Shown here piece after piece: positions 18,364 through 28,310 of a DNA stretch of 64,000 nucleotides. Every line of letters begins with the position of its first letter. Positions within the stretch are counted from its first letter, which is position 1. The stretch covers positions 372,001 to 436,000 of the forward strand of contig NZ_LMQB01000024.1 of the NCBI RefSeq assembly GCF_001424045.1. Direction: 5' to 3'. Below the pieces are notes generated by a model, which was given only the letters and a program-made list of their open reading frames with translations, did no database searches and was not told the DNA's origin. Made by a program: the position numbers and the translations under genes. The DNA comes from Rhizobium sp. Leaf371 (GTDB lineage: Bacteria > Pseudomonadota > Alphaproteobacteria > Rhizobiales > Rhizobiaceae).

Positions 18364-19776
18364 ATGAAGATTGCCCAAGCGCTCCTTCCCATGAGCATGC
18401 TCCTGCTGTCCGGATGCGTGGTGGGTCCGGATTACAAGACGCCCGCCGACAACCTGCCCGCCAAATTCTCCAAGGCCGATGCCCCTGCAGCGAACGTCAC
18501 CCTGAACCCCTGGTGGCAGAGCTTCCGCGATAAGAAGCTGGACAGCCTCGTCGCGCAGGGCATGAACCAGAACCTTGACGTCCAGCAGTCGATCGAGCGC
18601 ATCATCCAGGCGCGCGCCAATGTCGTGATCGCCGGCGCCGATGCGCTTCCCGCGCTGAACGGCAGCGCATCCGGCAATGTGCAGGGCTCGGACGGTTCCT
18701 ACCTGCGTCGGACGTCTGGCATCAGCCACACCGAAACCAAGTCGCTCGACAGCGGTCTCGGCGCGTCCTGGCTGCTCGACCTCTTCGGCCAGTATCGCCG
18801 GGCGCGCGAAAGCGCCACCGCTTCGCTCGACGCCGCCTACAACAACGTCAACGTTGCCCGTCTCGCTTATCTCTCCGATCTCGTGACGTCCTACATCGAC
18901 GCCCGCTACAACCAGGAAGCCTTGGCGCTGGCCCGGTTGAGCCTGTCCTCGCGGCGCGAGACGTTGAAGCTGACCAACGACATCCGCAGCGCCGGCGCCG
19001 CATCGAGCCTCGATGTCGTGCAGGCCGAAGGCCTCGTAAATTCCACGCTCGCCGAGCTCCCGGCCTACGAGACCGGCTTCCATCAGGCAGCCAACCATAT
19101 CGCCACGCTTCTCGGTCTTCCCGCGACCTCCGTCACCGCCGAGCTGACGCGCGGCAAGGCGCAGCCCTGGCCGAAGTTCAACACCAAGGTCGGCGTTCCC
19201 GCCGATCTCGTGCGCAATCGTCCCGACATCCGCGTCGCCGAGCGGCAGCTGGCCGCCGCGACCGCCGATATCGGCGTTGCTGAGGCGCAGCTCTATCCGA
19301 GCCTGTCGCTCAGCGGCTCGATCAATGCCGGCCGCACGTTCGGCAATGCCGTGACCGGCAACCTGACGAGCTGGTCCTTCGGCCCGACGCTCGATGTTCC
19401 GATCTTCAACGGCGGCCGCCTGCGCGCCAATGTCGAGGCGCAGCGCTCCGCCGCGCAGGAACAGTACCTCGCCTGGAAGCAGACCGTTCTCAACGGCATC
19501 GAAGAAGTCGAGAACGCGATGATCGCGCTGCGCAAGAACTATGAGACGGTGTCGGCGCTTCGCAGGGTCGTCGCCTCCTCGGAACAGGCCCTCGGCCTTG
19601 CCCGTGAAAGCTATCGCGGTGGCGCGACCTCGCTGCTCGACGTGCTCGACGCCGAACGGACGCTGTCCGACAGCCGCATCCAGCTGGCAGCCGCCATCCG
19701 CAGCCTCGCTTCCAACTACGTTGCCCTCAACGTCGCCCTCGGCGGCGGCTCCGGCATCGAAGTCGCAACGAAGTAA
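18364..19776 (+). CDS. NodT-family outer membrane efflux lipoprotein
   Basis: This trimeric TolC-like outer membrane channel lipoprotein has 470 residues. The start MKIAQALLPMSMLLLSGC gives a lipoprotein signal with lipobox LLSGC. It is preceded by GGGGA, so I prefer 18364 over the in-frame ATG at 18352. Two OEP repeats follow; VGVPADLVRNRPDIRVAERQL and YPSLSLSGSINAG are hallmark segments of the NodT/OprM group. No inner membrane pump or adaptor lies beside it. It could serve an RND pump encoded elsewhere or the EmrAB-like pair at 3134-6108. An intrinsic terminator follows 24 bases downstream. Confidence 0.93.
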   Translation: MKIAQALLPMSMLLLSGCVVGPDYKTPADNLPAKFSKADAPAANVTLNPWWQSFRDKKLDSLVAQGMNQNLDVQQSIERIIQARANVVIAGADALPALNGSASGNVQGSDGSYLRRTSGISHTETKSLDSGLGASWLLDLFGQYRRARESATASLDAAYNNVNVARLAYLSDLVTSYIDARYNQEALALARLSLSSRRETLKLTNDIRSAGAASSLDVVQAEGLVNSTLAELPAYETGFHQAANHIATLLGLPATSVTAELTRGKAQPWPKFNTKVGVPADLVRNRPDIRVAERQLAAATADIGVAEAQLYPSLSLSGSINAGRTFGNAVTGNLTSWSFGPTLDVPIFNGGRLRANVEAQRSAAQEQYLAWKQTVLNGIEEVENAMIALRKNYETVSALRRVVASSEQALGLARESYRGGATSLLDVLDAERTLSDSRIQLAAAIRSLASNYVALNVALGGGSGIEVATK

Positions 19777-19799
19777 GCAAACACGAAACGAACAAGGTG

Positions 19800-19840
19800 A
19801 GACGCACCGGAGAGCCCTCTCCGGTGCGTCTTGCGTTTCG
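19800..19840 (+). terminator. Intrinsic terminator after the NodT gene
   Basis: A perfect 14-bp stem (AGACGCACCGGAGA / TCTCCGGTGCGTCT) with a 4-base loop is followed by TGCGTTTCG, a moderately T-rich tail. Confidence 0.75.
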
Positions 19841-20208
19841 GGGAGAGCGGAACGAGATCGCCGCCGGACGAATCGTCGTCCAAGCCATCGACATGGCCCA
19901 GATGCGCCGAGATCACGAACGGGTAACAGGATGTTTTCTTGGTCTTCCCGTCCATGAGGCGTTAGGGCAGTCGGACCATCCGCCGAAAACACCGACGATG
20001 TTCATAAGACAAACTGGAAAAACGACAGGCGGGGTCTATTTGCCACTTTCGCGGGTTGGCTTCACGGCGGAATACCGGCATAAATTTCGGCATGTCGCGC
20101 AGTGTTCGTCCGCGCAGACCCTTCAAGCCGCTCGGCCCTGAAGACGTCGTCAGGCCCTCGCGAGGGGCTGCCGCGGAAAGCTGACGCCGTAACGATCAGA
20201 CTGGGGAA
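19841..20208. other. Intergenic region upstream of the antiporter operon
   Basis: About 370 bases without a credible gene. It should contain the promoter of the pha operon. I could not single out a good sigma-70 element. A GGGGA ribosome site sits just before the phaA start at 20209. Confidence 0.5.
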
Positions 20209-23139
20209 ATGACCATAGAGATCGCGCAAAACCTGCTGCTCTTGCTCGTGCTCACACCGTTCGTGGGAAGCCTTATCGCCATCAGCCTGCCGAGCGATCG
20301 AAGCTCGCTGGCGGCCTGGCTCTCGGGCTCCATCGCCTTCCTCTGCCTGGCGATCACCACATCGCTCTACGTCTTCGTGATCGAAGGCCGGGTGCTGCGC
20401 TACGATGTCGCCTGGATCCCGCAATACGGGCTGAACTTCACGCTGCGCATGGACGGTTTCTCCTGGCTCTTCTCGGCCCTGATCAGCGCGATCGCGCTCA
20501 TGGTCGTGGTCTATGCGCGCTACTACATGTCGGCAGAAGATCCGGTCCCGCGCTTCTTCTCCCTGTTCCTGGCCTTCATGGGCGCCATGCTCGGCCTCGT
20601 GCTCTCGGGCAATCTCATCCTGCTCTCGATCTTCTGGGAATTGACGAGCATCATCTCCTTCCTGCTGATCGGCTACTGGTATCACAATGCCAATGCACGC
20701 GACGGCGCCCGCATGGCCCTGACCGTAACCGGTACGGGCGGTCTCTGCCTCTTCGTCGGCCTGCTGCTGGTCGGCCATGTCGTCGGCAGTTACGATCTCG
20801 ATGTGGTGCTCGCCTCCGGCGACACGATCCGCGACCACCCCCTCTACCTGCCGATCCTCGTGCTGGTGCTGATGGGTGCGCTGACCAAGAGCGCACAGTT
20901 CCCCTTCCACTTCTGGTTGCCGCATGCCATGGCGGCCCCGACGCCTGTTTCGGCCTTTCTGCATTCGGCAACGCTGGTCAAGGCCGGCGTCTTCCTCCTC
21001 ACCCGCTTCTGGCCGGTCATGGCAGGCACCGATGCCTGGTTCTGGCTGGTCGGCCTCGCGGGCCTCTCGACCTTGCTCCTCAGCGCCTATTTCGCCATCT
21101 TCCAGCAGGATCTCAAAGGTCTGCTGGCCTATTCCACCATCAGCCATCTCGGCCTCATCACGGTTCTTTTGAGCCTCGGCAGTCCGCTGGCCGCCGTGGC
21201 CGCGATCTTCCACACCATGAACCACGCGATCTTCAAGGCGTCGCTCTTCATGGCCGCCGGCATCATCGACCACGAGACCGGGACCCGCGACATGCGGCGT
21301 TTGAGCGGGCTATTCAAATACATGCCGATAACCGCCACGCTTGCCATGGTCGCGAGCGCGTCCATGGCGGGCGTGCCCTTGCTCAACGGCTTTCTCTCCA
21401 AGGAAATGTTCTTTGCGGAGGCCATCGAAACCCATCGCATCAACCTGCTCGACACGCTGACGCCCTATGTCGCCACGCTGGCGAGCCTCTTTGCGGTCAC
21501 CTATTCCTTGCGCTTCATCTACGCCGTCTTCTTCGGCCCGAAGCCGCACGATCTGCCGAGCGAACCGCACGAGCCGCCGCACTGGATGATCGCGCCGATC
21601 GGTTTCCTCGTGCTGGCCTGCCTGGTGATCGGCATCGTGCCGAGCCTCACCATCGGGCCGCTGCTGCACACGGCCGTGGTCTCCGTTCTGCGCGATGCGA
21701 CGCCGGTCTACAGCCTTGCCGTCTGGCATGGGTGGAACCTGCCCTTCTTCATGAGCCTTTTCGCGCTTGTCGCCGGCATTCTGCTTTACGTCGTCATGCG
21801 TCCCTACCTCGCCACCAGCGTCGAGGGGCCGCCCTATTTCCGCCGGCTGCAGGGCCAGCGCATCTTCGAGCGCATTCTCGTCACCCTTTCCTGGAAATGG
21901 GCCCGCATGGTGGAGATGAAGGCCGGCACGCGGCGGCTTCAGCCCCAGATGCGCCTGCTCGTCTTTGCGGCCATCGCCGCTGCGGCGACGCCGCTTCTCT
22001 GGGGTCGCTTCCAGCCGGCCGACGTCGTCTTCCGCGGCATCGATCCGGTCTTTGCCATCCTGTGGCTGATCGGCATGGCCTGCGCGATCGGCGCCGCCTA
22101 TCAGGCGAAGTTCCACCGTCTTGCCGCGCTCGTCCTTCTCGGCGGTGCCGGCCTCGTCACCTGCATCACCTTCGTCTGGCTGTCGGCACCGGATCTTGCC
22201 TTGACCCAGCTTCTCGTCGAGATCGTCACCACGGTTCTCATTCTGCTCGGGCTGCGCTGGCTTCCCAAGCGTTTCGAGAAGCCCGATGCCGAAGCCATGT
22301 CCATCGGCGTGCGCATCCGCCGTCTCCGCGACCTTGTTATTGCGGTCACCGCCGGCGTCGGCCTGATGCTGATCTCCTACACGGTGATGACCCGGCCGAT
22401 GCCGGAGACGATCTCCAGCTATTTCCTGGAGCGCGCCTATTCCGAAGGCGGCGGCACCAATGTCGTCAACGTGATCCTCGTCGATTTCCGCGGCTTCGAT
22501 ACGTTCGGCGAAATCGCCGTTCTCGCCATCGTCGCGCTCACCGTTTTCTCCCTGCTCCTGCGCTTCCGTCCGGCGGCCGAGAGCCTGGAGCGACCGGAGC
22601 AGCAGCGCGTCCAGAACGCGTTTGACGCGCGCCATCCCGAGCGCGAGTCCGGCGAGAGCGTGGCGGAATATCTCCATATTCCCTCGGTCATCATGCGCTG
22701 GCTTTTCCCCGTCATCGGCATGTTCGCGGCCTTCCTGTTCTTCCGCGGCCATGACCTGCCGGGCGGCGGCTTTGCAGCGGGCATCGCGCTCTCCATCGCA
22801 TTCATCCTCCAATATATGAGCAGCGGCACGCGTTGGGTCGAGGAGCGCCTGCGCATCCATCCGCTGCGCTGGATGAGCATCGGCATCCTCGTCGCCACCG
22901 CCACCGGATTGGGCTCCTGGATCTTCGGTTATCCTTTCCTGACCACCCATTCGCGCTATGCCGATCTGCCGCTGATCGGCGAGATACCGCTTGCAAGCGC
23001 CATCCTGTTCGATCTCGGCGTCTTCTCGCTGGTGACCGGCGCCACGGTGCTGATCCTCATTGCGCTCGCCCACCAGTCCGTCCGCTCGCCGCGCGCCCAT
23101 ATGCGCAGCGTCCGCCTGTCGACAAAGGAGAAGAACTGA
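20209..23139 (+). CDS. phaA: Cation/proton antiporter subunit A with fused B-like C-terminus
   Basis: This is the largest subunit (976 residues, about 20 or more membrane segments) of a Pha/Mrp/Mnh antiporter that exchanges K+ or Na+ for protons and supports pH homeostasis. The N-terminal two thirds is the NuoL-like proton channel (FWELTSIISFLLIGYWYHN, STISHLGLITVLL, HTMNHAIFKASLFMAAGIID). The C-terminal part (about 780 to 976, HDLPGGGFAAGIALSIAFI) corresponds to the separate MrpB subunit of Bacillus, as in rhizobial PhaA. No separate B gene is present, consistent with the fusion. The stop overlaps the start of phaC. Confidence 0.95.
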   Translation: MTIEIAQNLLLLLVLTPFVGSLIAISLPSDRSSLAAWLSGSIAFLCLAITTSLYVFVIEGRVLRYDVAWIPQYGLNFTLRMDGFSWLFSALISAIALMVVVYARYYMSAEDPVPRFFSLFLAFMGAMLGLVLSGNLILLSIFWELTSIISFLLIGYWYHNANARDGARMALTVTGTGGLCLFVGLLLVGHVVGSYDLDVVLASGDTIRDHPLYLPILVLVLMGALTKSAQFPFHFWLPHAMAAPTPVSAFLHSATLVKAGVFLLTRFWPVMAGTDAWFWLVGLAGLSTLLLSAYFAIFQQDLKGLLAYSTISHLGLITVLLSLGSPLAAVAAIFHTMNHAIFKASLFMAAGIIDHETGTRDMRRLSGLFKYMPITATLAMVASASMAGVPLLNGFLSKEMFFAEAIETHRINLLDTLTPYVATLASLFAVTYSLRFIYAVFFGPKPHDLPSEPHEPPHWMIAPIGFLVLACLVIGIVPSLTIGPLLHTAVVSVLRDATPVYSLAVWHGWNLPFFMSLFALVAGILLYVVMRPYLATSVEGPPYFRRLQGQRIFERILVTLSWKWARMVEMKAGTRRLQPQMRLLVFAAIAAAATPLLWGRFQPADVVFRGIDPVFAILWLIGMACAIGAAYQAKFHRLAALVLLGGAGLVTCITFVWLSAPDLALTQLLVEIVTTVLILLGLRWLPKRFEKPDAEAMSIGVRIRRLRDLVIAVTAGVGLMLISYTVMTRPMPETISSYFLERAYSEGGGTNVVNVILVDFRGFDTFGEIAVLAIVALTVFSLLLRFRPAAESLERPEQQRVQNAFDARHPERESGESVAEYLHIPSVIMRWLFPVIGMFAAFLFFRGHDLPGGGFAAGIALSIAFILQYMSSGTRWVEERLRIHPLRWMSIGILVATATGLGSWIFGYPFLTTHSRYADLPLIGEIPLASAILFDLGVFSLVTGATVLILIALAHQSVRSPRAHMRSVRLSTKEKN

Positions 23140-23480
23140 TGGAACTCGTTCTGTCCGTCGGCATCGGCGTGTTCGCAGGGTCGGGCATCTGGCTCCTTTT
23201 CCGGCCGCGCACCTATCAGGTCGTCGTCGGGCTGGCGCTGTTGTCCTATGCGGTCAACCTGTTCATCTTCGGCATGGGCCGCCTGCGCCTCAATGCGCCG
23301 CCGGTGCTGGAAAAAGGCGTCGCCGGCGGCTTCCTCACCCACACCGATCCGTTGCCGCAAGCCCTCGTCCTCACCGCCATCGTCATCGGTTTCGCCATGA
23401 CGGCGCTGTTTCTCGTGGTGCTGCTCGCCTCGCGCGGCTTTACCGGCAATGACCATGTGGACGGGAGAGAGGGACGATGA
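23139..23480 (+). CDS. phaC: Antiporter subunit C (NuoK-like)
   Basis: This small membrane subunit of 113 residues with three helices is homologous to NuoK and MrpC. Typical segments are RTYQVVVGLALLSYAVNLFI and THTDPLPQALVLTAIVIGFA. The start ATG at 23139 overlaps the phaA stop by one base, with AAGGAG at 23125-23130, so translation is coupled. It overlaps phaD by ATGA. It has no function outside the Pha complex. Confidence 0.95.
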   Translation: MELVLSVGIGVFAGSGIWLLFRPRTYQVVVGLALLSYAVNLFIFGMGRLRLNAPPVLEKGVAGGFLTHTDPLPQALVLTAIVIGFAMTALFLVVLLASRGFTGNDHVDGREGR

Positions 23481-25090
23481 ACTGGGTCGGTCACCTGATC
23501 ATCCTGCCGATCCTCCTGCCGTTCGTGACGGCGGCGGCGCTGATCCCGCTCGACGAGCGGCGCAGATCGCTCAAGGGCGCCCTGAGCTTCGGTGCGACGC
23601 TCCTTCTGCTCCTGACGGGCGGCGCCCTGATGATCGCCTCCGCGCATGCGCAGGATAACGCCTCGCTCGTCTACCAGCTCGGCAACTGGGCTGCCCCCTA
23701 CGGCATCGTTCTGGTGGTCGATCGCCTGTCGGCGATGATGATCACGCTCTCGACGCTGATGGCGCTTTGTGCCCAGATGTTCTCCATGGCGCGGTGGCAC
23801 AAGGCCGGCCCGCATTTCCACACGCTGTTCCAGTTCATGCTGGTCGGAATCAACGGCGCCTTCCTGACCGGCGACCTGTTCAACCTGTTCGTTTTCTTCG
23901 AGATCATGCTGGCCGCATCCTATGGCCTCATGCTGCACGGTTCGGGGCCGGTGCGGGTCAAGGCGGGTCTGCACTACATCGCCATCAACCTTGCCGCGTC
24001 ATCGCTGTTTCTGATCGGCGTCAGCCTGATCTATGGCTCGACCGGGACGCTCAACATGGCCGATCTCGCGCTGCGCATCCCGGATCTGAGTGCCGAAAAC
24101 CGCATGCTGCTGGAGGCCGGCGCGGCCGTGCTCGGCATCGCCTTCCTCGTCAAGGCGGGCATGTGGCCGCTCGGCTTCTGGCTGCCCCAGGCCTATTCCG
24201 CAGCGACGCCGCCCGTGGCGGCGATGTTTGCCATCCTGACCAAGGTCGGCGTCTATATCCTGCTCCGGCTCTCGCTCCTTCTGTTCGGCAGCGGTGCCGG
24301 ACCATCGACGGGCTTCGGACAGGGCATTCTGCTCTATGGCGGCCTCCTCACCGTCCTCTTCGGCACGATCGGCGTCATGGCATCGCAGGCCATGGGCCGG
24401 CTTGCGAGCTATTATGTGCTGATCTCGTCGGGATCGCTGATGGCCGCCATCGGTCTCGGCATCACGGGCGTCATCCCCGGCACCCTGTTCTACCTGATCT
24501 CGTCCACGCTCGGCATCTGTGCCTTCTTCCTGCTCATCGAACTCGTGGAGCGCGCGCGGGATGCGGGCGCCGACGTTCTCGCGGTCACCATGGAAGCCTA
24601 TGGCGACGGCGATGACGAGGAGGTCGCCAAGGAGGTCGGCGCGGCCGTACCCGGCACCATGGCCGTGCTCGGCGCATGCTTCGTCGCCTGCACCATGCTG
24701 ATGGCCGGCCTGCCGCCCTTGTCGGGCTTCGTCGCCAAGTTCGCGATCCTTCACGGGCTCTTTTCAGGCCTTGCCGAAAATTCAGCCGTCACCGGCGCGC
24801 AGTGGATCTTCGTGGCGCTGCTGATCGTGTCCGGCCTTGCGGCGCTGATCGCGCTCAACCGGGTCGGCATCCGCACCTTCTGGAATTCGATCGAAGGCAC
24901 CGTTCCCCGCGTCCGGCTGATCGAGATCACGCCGGTGCTCGCGCTTCTCGCCGCCTGCGGTTTCCTGACGCTCCAGTCCGGTCCGGCGCTCCGCTATCTC
25001 CAGGATACGGCAACCGCCCTGTCGCAGCCGCAGATCTATATCGGCAGCGTGCGCGATGCAGTGCCGGTCGTGTCGCACGGAGGATCGTGA
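23477..25090 (+). CDS. phaD: Antiporter subunit D (NuoN/NuoM-like)
   Basis: This 537-residue polytopic subunit belongs to the proton-translocating NuoN/M/L-like family. Characteristic stretches are FFEIMLAASYGLMLHG, GMWPLGFWLPQAYSAATP with the channel lysine region FLVKAG, and GLPPLSGFVAKFAIL. The loop between late helices carries the usual acidic MrpD insertion (YGDGDDEEVAKEVG). The gene overlaps phaC by 4 bases and touches phaE at a TGATG junction. Confidence 0.95.
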   Translation: MNWVGHLIILPILLPFVTAAALIPLDERRRSLKGALSFGATLLLLLTGGALMIASAHAQDNASLVYQLGNWAAPYGIVLVVDRLSAMMITLSTLMALCAQMFSMARWHKAGPHFHTLFQFMLVGINGAFLTGDLFNLFVFFEIMLAASYGLMLHGSGPVRVKAGLHYIAINLAASSLFLIGVSLIYGSTGTLNMADLALRIPDLSAENRMLLEAGAAVLGIAFLVKAGMWPLGFWLPQAYSAATPPVAAMFAILTKVGVYILLRLSLLLFGSGAGPSTGFGQGILLYGGLLTVLFGTIGVMASQAMGRLASYYVLISSGSLMAAIGLGITGVIPGTLFYLISSTLGICAFFLLIELVERARDAGADVLAVTMEAYGDGDDEEVAKEVGAAVPGTMAVLGACFVACTMLMAGLPPLSGFVAKFAILHGLFSGLAENSAVTGAQWIFVALLIVSGLAALIALNRVGIRTFWNSIEGTVPRVRLIEITPVLALLAACGFLTLQSGPALRYLQDTATALSQPQIYIGSVRDAVPVVSHGGS

Positions 25091-25578
25091 TGCGCTACTG
25101 GTTTCCCTACCCGGTTCTCTCGCTCCTGCTTTTGGGATTCTGGCTGCTCGTCAATCAGTCGGTGTCGCCGGGACAGATCCTCCTCGGCACGATCCTGTCC
25201 GTTTCGCTCTCCTGGGCGATGGTCAATCTGGAACCGAGCAAACCGCGCCTGCGCCGGCCGGGTGCTGCCTTTCGCCTCGCCGGATCCGTCATCAAGGACA
25301 TCGCACAATCCAACCTCGCCGTTCTCGGCGCCGTTCTGTCGCGCCGGAAGCCGCCCGTGCAGTCTGCCTTCGTCATGGTGGAACTGCAGCTGCAGGACGA
25401 CAATGCCATCGCGTTGCTCGCCTGCATCCTCACGACGACGCCCGGCACCGCCTGGCTCGAATATGATCGCCAGACCCGCATGCTCCTCATTCATGTGCTC
25501 GATACGGCCGACGGCAAGGACTGGCAGTCCATCGTGACCCATCGTTACGAGCGGCTTCTCAAGGAGATCTTCGAATGA
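25090..25578 (+). CDS. phaE: Antiporter subunit E
   Basis: MrpE-family subunit of 162 residues. Two N-terminal membrane segments (PYPVLSLLLLGFWLLVNQS and GQILLGTILSVSLSWAMV) precede a cytoplasmic domain with the family pattern TTTPGTAWLEYD and LLIHVLD. The start ATG at 25090 shares one base with the phaD stop. It overlaps phaF by ATGA. Confidence 0.94.
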   Translation: MRYWFPYPVLSLLLLGFWLLVNQSVSPGQILLGTILSVSLSWAMVNLEPSKPRLRRPGAAFRLAGSVIKDIAQSNLAVLGAVLSRRKPPVQSAFVMVELQLQDDNAIALLACILTTTPGTAWLEYDRQTRMLLIHVLDTADGKDWQSIVTHRYERLLKEIFE

Positions 25579-25856
25579 CCGAACTTCTCATCATCTGGTC
25601 CGTGCTGGTCTCGCAGATCATGATCGCTCTGGCCATGGTTTGCGCGCTTTACCGCGTCGCCAAGGGCCCCCGGGCGCAGGATCGCATTCTCGGCCTCGAT
25701 ACGGTCTACATCACCGCCATGCTGCTGCTTCTGACCTTCGGCATCCGCACGGCCAACGTGCTCTATTTCGAAGCGGCACTGACGATCGCCTTGCTCGGCT
25801 TCGTCTCGACCATCGCTTTCGCCAAGTTCCTGATGCGCGGCGAGGTGATCGAATGA
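25575..25856 (+). CDS. phaF: Antiporter subunit F
   Basis: This 93-residue membrane protein with three helices contains the MrpF signature around YRVAKGPRAQDRILGLDT, followed by the conserved hydrophobic region to FLMRGEVIE. It overlaps both neighbours by ATGA junctions in the phaACDEFG operon. Confidence 0.94.
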   Translation: MTELLIIWSVLVSQIMIALAMVCALYRVAKGPRAQDRILGLDTVYITAMLLLLTFGIRTANVLYFEAALTIALLGFVSTIAFAKFLMRGEVIE

Positions 25857-26245
25857 CGTTCCTGGTCGATCTGCCCGTCTGGGCGGCCATTCCTGTCTGC
25901 CTGCTCCTGCTCTCGGGCTCGGCGCTCACGTTGGCCGGCGCCATCGGCCTCGTCCGTTTCCAGAGCTTCTACGAGCGCCTGCACGCGCCGACGCTCTGCA
26001 CCAGCGGCGGCGTGCTGCTGATCGCCCTGTCCTCGATGATCGCCTTCGGCGTGCTCCAGAACCGCTGGATCGTCCACGAGGTGCTCATCGTGGTCTTCAT
26101 GATCGTCACGACGCCGGTCACGCTGATGCTGCTCGGCCAGTCCGCGCTCTACCGCGATCGCGCCGAGAAGAGCGCGGAGGTCCCGCGGAAAACGGAAACC
26201 GCGAAGGCGGATCCGGGCATCGATATCTCCGGCAACGACATCTAA
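25853..26245 (+). CDS. phaG: Antiporter subunit G
   Basis: This is the last gene of the antiporter operon, 130 residues, with three membrane segments. The MrpG pattern [19 protein letters not shown] is near residue 30, and [19 protein letters not shown] forms the last helix. A hydrophilic tail of about 30 residues extends beyond the usual end. The stop overlaps the stop region of cobM on the other strand by 4 bases, leaving no room for a separate terminator. Confidence 0.94.
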   Translation: MTFLVDLPVWAAIPVCLLLLSGSALTLAGAIGLVRFQSFYERLHAPTLCTSGGVLLIALSSMIAFGVLQNRWIVHEVLIVVFMIVTTPVTLMLLGQSALYRDRAEKSAEVPRKTETAKADPGIDISGNDI

Positions 26246-27006
26246 AGTCCGTCGCGGCCACGGAACCGGCGCTGATAGCCCGCATCGTAAAGTGCGCTCT
26301 CGCGGAACCCGTCCGCCGTCAGCGTCCGCCCGACGAAGATCAGCGCCGTCCGCTCGATCGGGCTTTCGGCCACCTGCGCCTCGATATCGCGCAACGTGCC
26401 GCGCACCACACGCTCGTCCGGCCAGGACGCCTTGACGACGATGGCGACCGGGCAGTCGGCGCCGTAGAGCGGCGTCAGCTCCGCAACGATGTGCGGCAAA
26501 GCGTGGATGGCGAGGTGAATGGCCAGCGTCGCACCGGTCGCGCCGAAATTGGCGAGCGTCTCCGCATTCGGCATGGGCGAGGCCCGGCCGGAAACGCGGG
26601 TCAGCACGAGGCTCTGCGCCAGCGCCGGCAGGGTCAGTTCGCGCCCGAGCGCCGCCGCCGCCGCCGCAAAGGCCGGCACGCCCGGTGTCATCGTATAGGC
26701 GATGCCGCGCGCCTCCAGCCGCCGCACCTGCTCGGCGACGGCGCTCCAGACGGAGAGGTCGCCGGAATGCAGCCGCGCCACATCGTCGCCTTCGGCATCC
26801 GCCCGCACATATTCCGCCTCGATCTCGTCCAACGACAGGGGGGCCGTGTCCACGATGCGGGCGCCGGATGGGCAATAGGCGAGCAGGTCCCGCGAGACGA
26901 TGGAGCCGGCAAACAGGCAGACCGGGGAGGCTGCGATCAGATCGCGCCCGCGCACGGTGATGAGGTCGGCAGCACCCGGACCGGCACCGATGAAATGAAC
27001 CGTCAC
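26242..27006 (-). CDS. cobM: Precorrin-4 C11-methyltransferase
   Basis: This cytoplasmic SAM-dependent enzyme of aerobic cobalamin synthesis methylates precorrin-4 at C-11 to give precorrin-5. It has 254 residues with the tetrapyrrole methylase fold. [18 protein letters not shown] at the start, the glycine-rich DLSVWSAV and [16 protein letters not shown] segments identify CobM. It is the last gene of the minus-strand cob block. Its start overlaps the cobL stop by ATGA. It faces the phaG end with a 4-base overlap. Confidence 0.95.
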   Translation of the reverse strand: MTVHFIGAGPGAADLITVRGRDLIAASPVCLFAGSIVSRDLLAYCPSGARIVDTAPLSLDEIEAEYVRADAEGDDVARLHSGDLSVWSAVAEQVRRLEARGIAYTMTPGVPAFAAAAAALGRELTLPALAQSLVLTRVSGRASPMPNAETLANFGATGATLAIHLAIHALPHIVAELTPLYGADCPVAIVVKASWPDERVVRGTLRDIEAQVAESPIERTALIFVGRTLTADGFRESALYDAGYQRRFRGRDGL

Positions 27007-28310
27007 GCCGGCACTCCTTGCATGTTCCCAAGATCTTCGCCGTCACGACCCGGCGCATCCGCCAGCGGTTTCGTGAAAGCCCATTGCGTCACCGGCATGG
27101 CGGGCCGCCAGCCGGTCATCGTGCCCACGGGTGCCGCACGCGCAATGTCGATCCGTGTCAGGCTTCCCCCGTTCTCGGCATGGCAGGCGAGCAGAACCGC
27201 CTCCATCTCCGTCGTCACGGCATTGGCGACCAGCCGCCCGCCGGGTCGCAACGCTGCCAGCGCCGCCGCCATCGCGCCGGGCTCACTCCCGCCGCCGCCG
27301 ACAAAGATCGCATCCGGCCTGCGCTGGCCCGCAAGGCTCGCCAGCACCTCCGGCGCCTTGCCCTCGACGACGCGCAGACTTGGCACGCCGAAGGCGCGCG
27401 CATTGCGCCCGATCCGCGTCGCCCGCTCCGGATGCGCCTCGATGGCAATGGCCTCGAGCGAGGGATCGGCCAGCATCCACTCGATCGCGATCGACCCGGC
27501 ACCCGCGCCGATATCCCAAAGCCATTCGCCGCGCCGGGGAGACAACGCCGAGAGCGTCAGCGCCCGAACCTCCCGCTTGGTGATCTGCCCGTCATGCTCG
27601 AAAAGATCGTCGGCGAGCCCCGGCGACAGTGCCAGAATGCGCGCCTCGGCACCCGCGATCACCTCGATGGCGCAGACGTTGAGCGAATGGCCGTCGGCAA
27701 GATCGAACAGGGCCGCCGTCTGCCGCGTCACCCGCTCCTGCGGCCCGCCCATGGCTTCGAGCACGATGACGCCGGAGGCGCCGAAACCGCTGTCGCGCAA
27801 GAGGGCAGAGACCGCTCCCGGCCCATCCCCGTCGGACGTCAGCGCCAGAATGCGCGTTCCCGCGTGCAGATGCGGGCGGAGGAGATCGAGCGGCCGGCCG
27901 TGCAGCGAGAGGCAGACGACATCCTGCAACGCCCAGCCGAGCCGAGCCGCGGCAAGGCTGAAGGCCGAGGGTGCGGGCAGGACGCGCATCTGCGCCGGAT
28001 CGATGCGGCGCGACAGGGTTACGCCGACACCATGGAAGAAGGGATCGCCCGAGGCGAGCACGACAACCGGCATGCCGGCCATCGCCACCACGACATCGAT
28101 GGCCGTTTCGAACGGGCTCGACCAGGGGCAGCTTTCGCCCGTGATCAGCGATGCTGCGAGCGCGAGGTGCCGCGCGCCGCCGAAGACGAGCCGCGCGGAT
28201 GCGATCGCCTGCTTGGCCTCATCGCCGAGACCCGCTAGACCGTCTTCTCCCAGGCCGACGATCGTCAGCCAGGGTTTCGCCGTCAGGGAAGCGTTTTCGC
28301 CGTCACGCAT
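27003..28310 (-). CDS. cobL: Precorrin-6Y C5,15-methyltransferase (decarboxylating)
   Basis: This bifunctional enzyme of 435 residues methylates precorrin-6B at C-5 and C-15 and decarboxylates the acetate side chain, yielding precorrin-8x. The N-terminal half (about 1-200) is the CbiE-type methylase ([30 protein letters not shown]). The C-terminal half is the CbiT-type SAM domain ([17 protein letters not shown], about 255-270). The start ATG at 28310 is interlocked with the start of divergent cobK in a CATG sequence. The stop overlaps cobM by ATGA. Confidence 0.95.
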   Translation of the reverse strand: MRDGENASLTAKPWLTIVGLGEDGLAGLGDEAKQAIASARLVFGGARHLALAASLITGESCPWSSPFETAIDVVVAMAGMPVVVLASGDPFFHGVGVTLSRRIDPAQMRVLPAPSAFSLAAARLGWALQDVVCLSLHGRPLDLLRPHLHAGTRILALTSDGDGPGAVSALLRDSGFGASGVIVLEAMGGPQERVTRQTAALFDLADGHSLNVCAIEVIAGAEARILALSPGLADDLFEHDGQITKREVRALTLSALSPRRGEWLWDIGAGAGSIAIEWMLADPSLEAIAIEAHPERATRIGRNARAFGVPSLRVVEGKAPEVLASLAGQRRPDAIFVGGGGSEPGAMAAALAALRPGGRLVANAVTTEMEAVLLACHAENGGSLTRIDIARAAPVGTMTGWRPAMPVTQWAFTKPLADAPGRDGEDLGNMQGVPA

